Shown here piece by piece: positions 44,775-56,690 of a stretch of 64,000 bases of DNA (position 1 is its first letter; each line of letters opens with the position of its first letter). Source of the DNA: Sphaerolaimus hirsutus (taxonomy: Eukaryota; Nematoda; Chromadorea; Monhysterida; Sphaerolaimidae); the NCBI GenBank assembly GCA_964036195.1, contig OZ038458.1:15885832-15949831 (forward strand). Direction: 5' to 3'. Under the pieces are notes generated by a model that ran no database searches, was not told the DNA's origin, and saw nothing but the letters and a program-made list of their open reading frames with translations. The position numbers and the translations under genes are program-made.

Positions 44775-46167
44775 ATCGAATGTACCCCCTGGAAAAATGT
44801 TTAATCGCCAGCTGTGTTCCGCCGATAATAGCTTCAGAACGGAAAATCAAAAAAGCATTTATTGACTGTATCACCTTGAGTAACGCTCTTGATAACTCAA
44901 TTTTCGAATAACTTCCCATTGCCATGCCGAGTGAGGTGAAAATAACCCCCTCCACTAATTGCGGAAGTGTTTTTCAAACATTGTTTTTTTTTGGAAGAAA
45001 TTTAGAGATATTTGTGCATTTTTCATGTAGGCCTAATTTTTATCCCAAAGCTGACTTCTGGTGGAATTGGCTATCAACAATGTTGCTAAATATACTTGAT
45101 GGATTTCGTGTCTGAGCGATTGAGGCGGCTAAAAAATTTGCCCTATGACATTTTTCGGGGAGGGTGTTTGCTAATGAGTTTCAAGCATCAAGAGTACAGA
45201 AAAATATTTACGTATTTAGTTTTGCAGCTACGTATTTCTATTTATTCATTTTATGCTCTGTGATCCTTTCAGATTTCTACAAACAAGCGAGAAGGTTTTT
45301 ACCATTATGTGCTTAAATTTTTATTGGCGCCAAATATTTCGATGTGTAATTTATGATTTTTTCGATCATAAGTATGAGCTGGAACATTTTTCAATGTGTA
45401 TTGTTTTCAACGCGTTATTTGTCATTGCGATGGTGAAATACAAAATGGCATTTGATCCGAATAACTGATATGCCGCAGCGTTTCAAAATTTCGATTAAAA
45501 AATTGATTTACCCATTCAAAGGTCGATCGGTAGCCAAGAATAAATGTTTATTCAATGGTGCATCGAAACCCAGTTTCTGTAATTAAACCTGGCAGCGAAT
45601 GCCATTCAGTAGACGTTTGAATCGACTCAAGCCCGGTGGTTGTAAAAGCTGATTTCTCGAGTATTTATAAGGTTCCGCTGAAATATGGTATACGGTTTCA
45701 AGCCGGCCTTTTTGCTATCCATTTATCGCAAGCTAAGCTGTCTCTAGGCATTCATACGGCCGTATAGAGTGGGCCAACTGTGGGCGATTATTTTATTATT
45801 TATTTCGGTTGCGTTTTTTATTATAAATCTACGCTTTTTCCTTATTTTGCATGAATTCTGAAATGAAATATGCGATTTTAGCGTGGAGCGGTGTGTTTCG
45901 GTCTCTATAATTGAGGTCTCGTTATTTGGCTAACGTTCATGTTATTCATGAGAAGCTGTTATTACATGGACATAGTTTATTGCCTCGGCTCATGCACTTT
46001 TTCATCGCAAGTAGAAGGATGTTCCAGCGACATCTGGCTCCACTGTAATGGCACGCACTTTTTCATTCCGGGAGAAAGTTTGCTATAACGGCTCATTGGA
46101 AAATATTTACATTACGCTCACGTCAAGTGCCGACCGTCAATATACAAGCTGCAAGCTGCGTTCACCA

Positions 46168-47830
46168 GGGGCCCATCCCAAACCTTGTAAAGTGCAAAGT
46201 AAAGTGTCAAATGTCATGTAAAATGTCATGCAAGGTGTCGATTGTCATGACAAATGTAAAGTGTCGATTGTCGTGCAAAGTTCAATAATAGAATACCGTA
46301 TTTGCTTGAATAATTCCCCCCCTCGAATAATCCCCCCCTGTAAGATGAGTGAGGAAAAAATAATTCCCCCCCTCGAATAATCCCCCCCTCAAAGCATACG
46401 ATCAATATTTTATGTCTAATTTGGACAAGAATAGCATGTTATTGTGTAAATAAAGCATGTTTTGTCGAATGAGTTGATGGAAACATGCTTGAGAATTCTG
46501 ACGAAATAATAATTCCTCCCCTTGAATAATTCTCCCCTTGAATAATCCCCCCTCAAAAAAGTCTGACGAAATAATAATCCCCCAGGGGGATTATTCAAGC
46601 AAATACGGTATTTTCATTTTTTGTTATGATTCACGATGGCAAACCCTCCGAAAAAAGTACATTTTTAAGTTTTTATTTTTTAATTTTTAAGTGTTTTTTC
46701 CAAAATGAATTTTCAAATTTTCGAATTTTTCCTCAAATGAATTTTCAAATTTCGAATTTAATTTTCGAATCTTTTTGGGCAATTTTCGAATTTTTTTGGG
46801 TAATTTTCGAATTTTTTACATACTTTTCGAATTTTTTGGAAAAATATTGTATTAAGAGCTTTTTTAAGCTGTTAAGTAGTTATGTTGAAATAGTTATGGC
46901 TGCTCGGTGCATTCCTGTTCATTCTTCAATGTGACCGGGTCTGCCCAAAGCCGGAATTGTGGGTGGCTGTTATGGGGGGGGGGGTCCACCAGACTTTTGT
47001 GTCATTCCATTCCGTTGTACATTTGCTGATTATGTAATTGCAAAAATTTTATGCAATTTGACCCTGTATTTATGTGATTTTCATCTATACATTTACCATT
47101 AATTGTTGAATAAGTCCCCCTCAAAAAAGTCCCCTCAAAAATCACTGACAAAAAATACCCCCCCCCAGAAAAATTTATTTTACACGTTGAAATACTGCGT
47201 CAACTTGGATTAATGAATTTATACATCACTAATCCAGCATCAAAAATGGAATCTACAGGTTGTGCAGATCATTTTAAGTATTTAACAGTCCAAATCGGCC
47301 AAGAAATGGCCGAGTTATTAAGCTAATGTCAACTAGCCAGATCGGTAATGTAAAGTCAACACCTTTTTATCGACCCCCCTTCTTGGGATTGGGAAAGATT
47401 CATGGAAGCAAAACAATTTGGTTGACACGCAACAGAATGGGGTGACACAAAGTCTGGTGCACCCACCCCCTAAAATGCCTTCCCCGATTCCAGCTATGGG
47501 TCTGCCACAGATGTCATTTCAATGTTCATTGACGTTTTTTTTCGTTTCGATACACTTTTTCAGATGCACCGCGCGCGTATCAATTATCGATCGATTTAGC
47601 ACATAGAACCGAATAATGTGTTTTATGTCCTTGAATTCCCTGAAAAATTCGAAAACTATTTTCGAATTTTCGAATTTTTTCAAAAAAAAATCGATTTTTA
47701 AGTGTTTTTTTCCAGTGGTGAAATAAAAATTCGAAAATATTTTCGAATTTTCGAATCTTTTTTGCCATCGTTAGTTATGATTGACATTTGACAGTTAACT
47801 TTACAATTTACAGGGTGTGGGTCTGCCCAC
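46168..47830 (+). mobile_element. Introner-like element, family A, split by two insertions
   Basis: Left half from about 46168 (GGGCCCATCCCAAACCTTGT then AGTGTCAAATGTCATG words) and right half 47780-47830 (TGACATTTGACAG ... CAGGGTGTGGGTCTGCCC). They are separated by a C-tract element (46293-46610) and a hAT-like element (46631-47773). The ends lack GT and AG, so this intergenic copy could not splice from its ends now. Confidence 0.7.
46631..47773. mobile_element. hAT-like element with 8-bp duplication GTTATGAT
   Basis: 1143 bp, ends TCACGATGGCAAA and TTTGCCATCGTTA, duplication GTTATGAT exact at 46623-46630 and 47774-47781. Subterminal arrays of TTTTCGAATTTT words. Same family as 56691-57176. 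No transposase frame. Confidence 0.88.
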
Positions 47831-48439
47831 GGGGTCCAGTAAAATGGAAAATGTCACAACGTGACTTGAATTAGCGAATCGAATCGAATTATGACAGAAT
47901 CTAATCGTGTACTGGATACGATTAGCAGAAACTGAATTTGAGGCGTGCGGCACCAACCTAAATATGGATGACACCAACCCCAGCTGAACTACCTATGTAT
48001 AACCAAAAATATCCCACAGCTCGATCCATTTGTCCCGTCATAAATATATTTAGAAACTTTACTAGTGATAACTGTCTGCGTGTCGCTTTATATGTACTGT
48101 GTTATCCACTGAGTGTTTTTAGCCAGTAGTGAGCAATCTACGTAAAAGCCCGCGCCAATTTTCATGTTGCACAGTGCTGGAGCTCCCTGGGGGTATGTAT
48201 GGATCTTAGCCTACTCTTTCTCTACACAACTCAATTGGCCACTTCCCTGCTATCCGAAATCTACACCTCATTTTAGGTGTTTCATTCTTAGTGTCTGCAG
48301 CATTTGAATATTTCATATTTCTGCTACCTAATCCACCTTCACGGAACGTGTGCTTTGATTCCCTGGGCGGCCACTGGCGCTTCTATGGCATCTGGTACAT
48401 ATTTACACTGAATTAAGTATTTGTGTACACTTCGTGTTG

Positions 48440-49249
48440 GGGATGGCACTTGATTTTTTCAACAGATTTTTTTGTTTGATTTTTATGTCGGTGGAAACTG
48501 ATTTTTTTTAATTAAAATCAAGAGGCAAAAGTTCTGGTAGACATAAAATTACCTAGATATTTTTGACAGAAATCACCACTTATAATGCTATCCATTACTT
48601 CACCACATATACCTAATGCTATCCCATGCCTTCAAAGTCATAATATGACCACAAAAGAAAACAATACATGTGACACTTAACATACACATCGTTTTGCAGG
48701 GACGTACGCAGAATTTTTGAGCGGGGGGGGGGCGGATTGTATACGGAGCCCGGCGAACGGGGCGGGGGCGGCGCCCCCCCCCCTAAAATTTGGCCCTATA
48801 GTAAGGAATGGAGCCATGGCGCTGGCGCCATTTGTAGGCGCCAGCGCCATGGCAGTATTGGCGCTGGCGCCAACGTATACTATATAGGTATCTATTAAGA
48901 TATATATATATATATATATATAGTTACTACGACCACGTTGGGCACTTTTATTATGCCGTTTGGACTCCTGAAACTGTACATTAAACAGCGGGTGGGGTTT
49001 GCGCGCTTGCGCGCAAAAATTTTTTCAAGTTCCTACAAAATCGCTTTACAAAAGTGCCATTCCTGGCAAATTTTTATGACCGGCCCGGGAACGGGGGGGG
49101 GGGGGGGGGCGGCCGCCCCCCCCGCCCCCCCCCTGCGTACGTCCTTGTCGTTTTGCTTTACACCCCACTTTTGAACGATTTTGAAAAAATCTGTTTTTAA
49201 TTTTTTAAATCATGACGTTTGAAAAATAGATTTTTTTCCGTCCCTACTT
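48440..49249. mobile_element. hAT-like element with a second hAT-like element nested
   Basis: Outer ends TTGGGGATGGCACTTGATTT and TTCCGTCCCTA with imperfect flanks (CTTCGTGT / CTTCATGG). Inside it, 48697-49147 is a CAGGGACGTACG-ended element with exact duplication TCGTTTTG on both sides, G and C runs and a GCGCCATGGCGC array. Confidence 0.75.
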
Positions 49250-50469
49250 CATGGAAAAAAATGTTTTATGCAAGTAAGGTTCGAACGGGATTGACTTTTC
49301 GGGATCGGGATTGGTTTTCTTGAATTTGCCAGATTGGAATTGCACTCTCGGGATCAGGATTGGCATTTTGAATGTCTGGGATCGGGATTGGGGTCTCGGG
49401 ATCAAGGTCTCCATATCGGGATCGGAGTATTGGCCAAAATTATGGTGTTGAGAGTTATTCTCTTATTGGATGTCAGAGAAGTGGTATCAAATTTAGCCAT
49501 TATACCTAATAATGGAATGGAGTCATGGTGCTGGCGCCATGATTTTGTAGGTGCCGCGCCATGTAGGAAGGATCTTCTAATGGCGCCGGATTGTATACGA
49601 AGCCTGGTGAACCGGGGGGGGGCACCGCCCTGGCTCTAAAATTGCATCCCTGTAATGTCCCAGCGGAGTCATGGTGTTGGTAGCGTGGCTTTGCATTGCC
49701 CTTTGCGTGCTGAATTTTTGCTAACTATCTTCATTCATAGCATTTTTTATGGCCCGGAGAGGGGGGGTGTCACCCCCCTGGCTACGTCCTTGATTGATTG
49801 ATTGATTGATCCTTGTGTCTACGATTTGTTTATCAGGATTCTAGATCGTCGTCCTGTTTGAACCCTACATCTAATGGCCTTAGCTATGGCCTAGTGGCAT
49901 TTGAAAATTTGTAGCATTTCATGACAATGTTATGGGTGATTTAGGTGTTTAGGTTATTTAGTTATATTAGGTGATTCGTATGATTTGATGGTGTTCATTG
50001 GGTCCGCACATACAAATTGGCATCACAAATTCATGTCAACTGAATAACACAAAAAATGTGAAGCATCACACTTAATAGAAACAATGGAAATCAAGTGTCA
50101 CTATATAAAATGAACTACTATCTATCACATAGGGAAGTTGAAATCACGTAATTGACCAAAATTTAGTTGACATGAATTTTGATGTCAACTAGTGTGCATC
50201 GGCCCATTATATCACAAACCAGATTTCCTCGAAACCCCCCGGGGTATATCTTTTCATAGTGCAAATTTTGATGGGGGTACGTCGAGGGGGGAATCATCAG
50301 AAGCGTATTGATTTCAGCTGGATTTTACCCACGTCTTTTGTCATCCTCTGATGTTTGAATAAGGTCCTGCATTGAGCTGCACTGTACATTGAAAAGCTCC
50401 TACCTGTCAAGACATCTGCTCATGGGTTTAGTTCAATTAACTACACTGGGTAAACATGCTGCGGGTGCA

Positions 50470-51136
50470 TTTTTCCCCGCTACAAAGTGCTCAGACAGTC
50501 GTGTTTGGCCGCCAGCGGAACTGCGACGCGCCCGCCGACCGCACTTGTGACTGCACTCATGGGTGTCAGTATCACTTGTCTGCCCCAGTCCAGATACCCG
50601 AGCGGCGCTAATGGAAAAATGAAAACGGCCGCGCGGCGACGTGCCGCCGCTAAGTGGCTGTGCCGCGCGCCGCCATTCCACACCGGCGTCCGGACTGTCC
50701 TTGTGGGAATTGCTTCTCCATGAGCTGGAACAGATAAATAACTGCGCATCAATGGTCGCTCGTACGTGCCGCTGCCGCCGCGACGCTGATCGAATGCCGC
50801 ACTCGACCGGCTCACTGTGTGTAAATACAGGAGCCCGATCAATTAACACCGTTCTGCGGCGCATGCCACCGCCAGCAACGAGCACGTGGCGTGCGCGTCG
50901 TTCATTTCGCCGCCGCAGCCGCACTTTTTTCAGCCGCCGCCTCCAGACGCCGTCGCGGCGAGTCTAAGGTTTCGAGCGTGTCTCACACTGCCGCGTGTCA
51001 CGCTCACAGGTCATCATCGATCATGGCGCTGTGGAGAGCGTGCGCACCTTGTCGGGTTACATCCGTTTCTGGCGTCCACTCGCAAGTCTGCACGCCGGCG
51101 GGGCCTTTTAAGATTCTCTAATTGCGGCTATTTGGC
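50470..51136. other. GC-rich block upstream of the globin gene, unassigned
   Basis: GC content comparable to the exons and unlike the flanks, with open frames on both strands but no recognised domain. On the plus strand one frame includes NCDAPADRTCDCTHGCQYH and another a proline-rich FFQPPPPDAVAAS; neither could be tied by phase to the globin exons. It may be untranslated leader or promoter, or exons of an unrecognised gene. An in-frame TAA at 51119-51121 separates it from the globin start. Confidence 0.35.
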
Positions 51137-53131
51137 ATGGGGAATAGAGTCAGCTCTGCGTTGCGAGTGCACAGGTATGGAAAGAACTATCGACCAAATT
51201 TCACGGACCGAAGTTCTGGCAGTGTCGTGAGTCAAAGTGAACGTGATCGAGTTTCTTTTTGTGCCGCGCGCCCAAGTTGTTGTTTCAGCCGGAAACGCCG
51301 CCCGGCTCACCGAAGGACGCGACTAGGTCTGGGCGGCCACCCGCCCGCAAACGGTCCATGTCGCTCGGAGCAATTCACTCTCATGCCGCCCCTGCAAGTG
51401 GGTTTCCGTCGAGTTGTTGTGGCTAGTTGCGGTTGCACTGGTGTGTGTGTTTTTCAACGCCACTGCCAATTTACCCAATTTTTTTTGCAATTTACAACCA
51501 TCGCATTCCGTTTTTTCAAACTGTCCGTTCAAATCCTGATTCAAATTAATTAATAATCCTATTTGACTGCTCATTTATGCATGACTTTTCTACAAAAGAA
51601 ATGATCAATGGTGTACAACGCCAGTCGCCGCAACTAGAGCCAAATGACGAGTAAAAACAACCAATGTGTTTTCCTTAGCACAGAGATATGTAGTCTCGCA
51701 CTCGCAGGGGCGATGCCTTCCGCGCGGCACCACAGCAGTCTGCGATTGTCGATGCGGCGGTCGCGACACACGCAGAACTTGGGCACCAACTTGTTGACGC
51801 CCGTCGAGCGACACCTCATTAAGGCCACCTGGCCGCTGGTCCGTTTTTGTTGGCGCACATTTGGTATACACACAACAGATTATACCAACAAGAAATTATC
51901 ACCGGCAGCTGGTGGCGCACGCGAACGAGCAGCAGGGCGGCGGTTCGCAAGAGCACAGTGCGCTGGCTCTGGGCGCCTGCGTGCTGCGAATACTAGTGCA
52001 GATATCACCGTCGCTCGTTCCAATCTTCAAGTTGGAACGCGGCCCTGGCGATCAGTGTGACATAGACCTCGATGAGCTGGGAGAGTCTCACTCGTTTGTG
52101 CAGCACGCGCGCGTCACCACCAGTCTGTTCGAGCTGCTAGTGCGTTCCATATGGCTACAGGTGCCAATCCCAGACCCTGTAAATGTTAAAGTAAAGTGTC
52201 AAATGCCATGTAAAATGACATGCAAAGTGTCAATTGTCATGACAAATGTAAAGTAAACTATCAATCGTCAGGCAAAGTTCAGAAATAAATTTTTTGTTTT
52301 GATTGAAATTTTACATGACATTTCACAATTTACTTAACACTTTTCAGGGTCTGGGACTGCCCCCTGATGAAAGCTTGGCTCATATGAATCTGTTCAAAGC
52401 AGAACGTTGCCCCTCACAGGTGAAGAACGTGGACGAGCTCGAGGCACAGGCTGGCCCGGTGCTGGTAGCCTACGGTCGTCGGCACGGGGCGCGCCAGCTA
52501 CACCAGGTGCCAGTTCCGCTAATTGAGAAGTGAGAAGTAAAATGGCAAATGTGAATTGAATTGAGAAGAAAATTGGCAAACGCGAAGTGAAATGGCTAGT
52601 AAATTGGCAAAAGCGAAGTAAAAAAATATATAAAAAGAGTAATTTCCCTTCGCTTTTGCCGATTTTTTTCTCAATTTCCTTCTCATTTCACTTCGCATTT
52701 GCATTTTACTTCTCAATTTGCGGAACTGGCCCCAGGTAGACGAGCGTTCGTGGGCGGCGCTCGGGGCAGCGCTGCAACAACTGGTCGAGTTGGCCACTGC
52801 GCCCACCGATAGAGGACTGGACATTGTCGAGGTTCACCGAGCCAGAGAGGCCTGGCACAAATTGAGCCAGTTCGCCGTAGCCAAGCTGGTCGAGGGCCAC
52901 CAGTATGAGGTGCTCTATGGGCAGCCCGCACCCGCTGCAACCGATGATGATCACGTGGTGCAGAATGATGCTGGCCATGGTGATGATCACAAGCGACGGT
53001 GGCGCCGCACTGGACCGCGCGCGCGTTCCGCATCGGCCAGGATGGCGGCCAAGAACGCCGCCGTGTATCGATCCAGATATGCACGCACCGGGCGCACACC
53101 CGATGACAATGTGCACAGTGTTGCCTACTGA
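51137..53131 (+). CDS. Globin with N-terminal extension and predicted myristoylation
   Basis: Exons: 51137-51226, 51289-51397, 51708-51838, 51909-52160, 52420-52506, 52736-53131; phases fit, 354 aa. The start ATG follows an in-frame stop and gives MGNRVSS, a good N-myristoylation signal. A basic, Ser/Pro-rich extension (about 95 aa) precedes the globin fold: A helix LTPVERHLIKATWPL (96-110), B helix ALGACVLRILVQISPSLVPIF, E helix with QHARVTTSLFELLVRSI (E7 His176 predicted) and F helix VLVAYGRRHGAR (proximal His216). The H helix contains WHKLSQFAVAKLV. A charged C-terminal tail of about 75 residues follows. The spacing resembles neuroglobin-like and nematode GLB proteins; myristoylation would place it at membranes and suggests a signalling or redox role (inference). 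Introns 4 and 5 derive from introner-like elements. Confidence 0.9.
52161..52364 (+). mobile_element. Introner-like element, family A, supplying globin donor
   Basis: The element begins exactly at the exon end (CTA CAG / GTGCCAATCCCAGACCCTGT) and closes with CAGGGTCTGGGACTGCCCCC, but the next bases are TGATG, not AG. The in-phase acceptor is 56 bp further on (CCCTCACAG, exon from 52420), which restores a normal E-F helix spacing. So the donor comes from the element and the acceptor from sequence downstream. Confidence 0.88.
52507..52735 (+). mobile_element. Introner-like element, family B = globin intron 5
   Basis: 229 bp, intron and element identical in extent: GTGCCAGTTCCGCTAATTGA directly after exon CAC CAG, TTGCGGAACTGGCCCCAG directly before exon GTA GAC, phase 0. 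The body is inverted GAGAAGTGAAATGGC / GCCATTTCACTTCTC-type words around an AT-rich centre. Its body is unrelated to family A although its ends are nearly the same. Confidence 0.93.
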
Positions 53132-53150
53132 CTCTAATTCGCGAATACCG

Positions 53151-53605
53151 CAGGGCCGTATCCAGGGGGGGGGCGGGGGGGGCTGCAGCCCCCCCCCCTC
53201 CCGGGGCGAAACCAGAAAGTGACCAGAAAATGCGACTTTTGAACGTCAGCGTAAAAAATTTTGCGCGCAAGCGCGCATTCTTCACCAGATATAAGGTATT
53301 ATCATCAGATTTGCTCCATGTGGCCGCAAATCATTAAAAATGTTGTGCTTTTCGCTGTTTTGTATGTATATTTACATACATATACAGCGTTCCATGGCGC
53401 TGACGCCAACGCCAATGGCGTCATGGCGTGGCGTCTACTAATGGCGCCAGCGCCATGGCGTGGCGTCTACTAATGGCGCCAGCGCCATGGCGCCATTCCG
53501 CCACTATGTAGCTAAAATTTTAGGGGGGGGGCTGAGCCCCCCCCCCTCGCCGGGCTCCGTAAACAAGCAGCCCCCCCCCGCTCAAAAATCCTGGATACGT
53601 CCCTG
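53151..53605. mobile_element. hAT-like MITE in the globin 3' UTR region
   Basis: 455 bp, inverted relative to 44340-44774: ends CAGGGCCGTATCCAGG and GGATACGTCCCTG, duplication GAATACCG exact at 53143-53150 and 53606-53613. It begins only 20 bp after the globin stop codon, so it probably lies in the transcript's 3' UTR. Confidence 0.9.
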
Positions 53606-56600
53606 GAATACCGTATATCCTCGAATAAAACCCCAGGGGAGTTATTTTTTCGACAGAAGTTTTGAAGGGGGTGTTTATTCAAGGGGGGATATTTTTCCTC
53701 AGAACTTGCACTTTATTCATTGCATTCCGTCAACTAGTTAAATCCACGTATTTTACAGTAGGGTTGGGAACCCGACCCGACCCGTCCCGAACCCGATACC
53801 CGCACACTTTTTTGCAACTGAAACCCGATACCCGACTCCACTACCCAAACCCGAACCCGATACCCGACCTCAATACCCGAACCCGCACTCAATACCCGAA
53901 TATATCCGCAAGAATTTCCCACAGCTCAATCTTTAAGCAGTTTGGAAGCATTGTGAATACAACTTCCAGTTGCTTGGTGCAGTTCTAATTTAGACACTTC
54001 TAATTGGTTTGTTTCAATTAATTCAGATCTGATTTTATCATGTACTGCATGTTTCCATTCACATTTTATTCAATTGAGGACAATTCAGATGGCTGCCAGA
54101 TATCTGGGGGCACTTGATTCCAGTTTTCTCCTCTAAGTGTGTTCAGTTGCACTGGTTCAGTTAGATAGGCAGTCTGACTGGGTGCACTGTCAGGCATGGT
54201 GCCAGAGTGACTTCGAAAAAGTTGTTTGCTCAACTGCAGAATGTCTACACAGTTGACTTTGCAACTGCTTTGCCATCAGGCAATGAGAATTCAAATCCTG
54301 AGTGTGCCAACAGTTGCACTTTATTGGCACCCTGTGAAGGCTACTGGAATACTGCCACAATTAACTAAGATGTTTCAAGCACTGTTGAATTTTTTGGGTA
54401 GGTTTTGTGTTTATATATAGGTATTATGGTTTGCCACTGGTTTTTACCCAAACATACTGAGGTAACAAGGTGTGTCAAAATGAAACCTACAAAAAATATG
54501 TTACACAATCTCGGAGCTTCAGAGGCCATGGCATGACGCTATGCCCTAACAGGTGTAACCATCACTCACTCTCCAAAAGAAACAGATCCATTACCTATGG
54601 TCAATTGCTACAACTGAAAATGATTACTAAGAATCATTGAAACACATTTCTTTTAGGTTCACAGTGCAAAGGCTTCAACAGTTCTTACCCAAGTGTGTTG
54701 AGATAACACTGTGGGCCAATCTGAATCCATCAAAAATATGTTTCACTATTTTAGTGGACCATGGTGTGATGATATCCCACAACAACTGGAGCTAATATGT
54801 TTTATATCACAAATCAATGTTCATCCTTTATTCTTGAGCAAGGCAATTTCTTTGGAAAACTGTGTCTCCATGCGTATTTGCACTATGCTGAGTTATACCG
54901 TATTACCTCAAAATACCCCCAGGGGGTTTATTATTTCGCCAGCAAAATTTTAGGGGGGGATGATTCGAGGGGGGGGGTTTATTCGAGGGGGGGTCTATCA
55001 TTTCGCCAGAAAATTTCGGAAATTCCCCATACACAGACATAGAAAAATCAAACAATTACATAGATAAAGTCGGCGGACATTTCACCCTACAAAATCGGAG
55101 AGTTAGAATTCGCTTGTGAATAGAGCGAACAACGAAACTTGTGTCTCACGCGGATGCTAGAAATTTAAAAAGAAAATCATATTACAAGAAAAATGGACGT
55201 TTCGCTGCGTCCGTGCCACGCCCTAGTTATCTACATTTTCAACGTTGCTCGTAAAGAATTTGACCGTTCAAACTACCGTTTTACCGTTCAAACTACTGTT
55301 TTTGTTTTTATTTTATTTTTCATTCGATGGCTCCGTTCCAACAAAAGAGAACTTGGCAGCCGGCCAAAATTTCGAAATCCGCTATTAATATGAATAAAAT
55401 AGGCTCACAATAGCTATATAACCATGTATATAAACAAAAATAGCGATTATGAAGGTGGAAATTGGCAAAGCGAAGCAAATTTTAACGATTTTTAGCTAAC
55501 TTTCAGTTTTCACTCTCATTTGTATAATACGCAACTGGTAACTGGGATAAGGGCCAAGTTTTCATACGTGACCCGATCTATTCCAATCGTTAAAATATTG
55601 CGTCACAACTCACAATACCTAATGCCGTCATGCACTCTCCACTGGAGAGTGCATGACGCAAATGTTTGTAGGGCGATACGTCTGCCGACTTTAGATATGT
55701 GGTTATAGGCATATATAACTGTTTATACACATAAACCCTACCCTAACATCACTCAAGCATCAGTTTTAACGTGTCTTCTGCATTGTACAGATCACAAACT
55801 GCGGTAATTGTCATGTACGTTCCCTTTACACTCAATTTTAGGGGGGGTATTTCGAGGGGGGGGGGTTATTTTTCCCTCAGCCGAATTTTAGGGGGGTATT
55901 TCGAGGGGGGGGGGAGTTAATTCAAGGGGGGGATAATTCGAGGTAATACGGTATGCTTTGTGATAGATACACTACACCATGCTGTATTTTTGTTGTTCAA
56001 TCCAATGCATATTTGCACTATGCTGAGTTATATGCTTTGTGATAGATACACTACACCATGCTGTATTTTTGTTGTTCAATCCAATGCCAGATGATTTTTT
56101 TACGTGATACCCACAATATGTTACCCAATACCTGACAATTCTATTACCCGATACCTGACATTTTTATCTGAAAACCCGACCCGATACCCGACCTCAATAC
56201 CTGAACCCGAACCCGATACCCGCATAATTTTTGGAACTGATACCCGATACCCGACCCAAAATTTTTAGGACCCGATACCCGATACCCGAACCCGAAAATT
56301 TTGAAATTCCCAACATTATCTTACAGTTAAACAGCAACAAAAACAAGGTACTCATAAATACTAAAATTCATGTTCATCAGCATCCAAATCATTCAAATAC
56401 ACATTGTGGATAGACAAAAAAAAAATTTCCTGATGGTGGGGTTATTCAACTAGGAGTTATATTTTCCTCACCTGGCCAACAGGGGGAGTTATTCAAGGGG
56501 GGACTTATTCAATGATATACAGTAAGTTAATTGTTTTGCCAGATTTCTAGTGATTCTTTAAGTGGGAGCTCTTCCATAGTTGTTTTTGGCAGGTTAGCTA

Positions 56601-56690
56601 TCTAGAAATTTTCGTTTAGTATCGAATTGAGATGACATTCTCCGCTAGATTGGCGTTGCTTGCACTGGAGACGACGATCTCACTTGTGGG

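Larger units (their letters stand above)
41041..50469. repeat. Gene-free region, transposon mosaic
   Basis: No gene recognised in 9.4 kb. Contents: a C-tract element at 41608-42064; a hAT-like fragment at 42112-42325 (AAGGACGTAGCCAGG and CTGGCTACGTCCCTG); a foldback at about 42600-43260; a hAT-like element at 44340-44774; AT-rich unassigned DNA at 43270-44330 and 44790-46150; an interrupted introner-family element at 46168-47830; a hAT-like pair at 48440-49249; a hAT-like fragment at about 49500-49790; a TTGACA-type element at 50008-50205; and a C-tract fragment at 50219-50300. Confidence 0.6.

Noticed and set aside
50433..50924. 163-codon minus-strand open frame
   Set aside because: GC-rich DNA lacks stops by chance; Arg/Ser-rich, no domain, and no splice partner on that strand was recognised.
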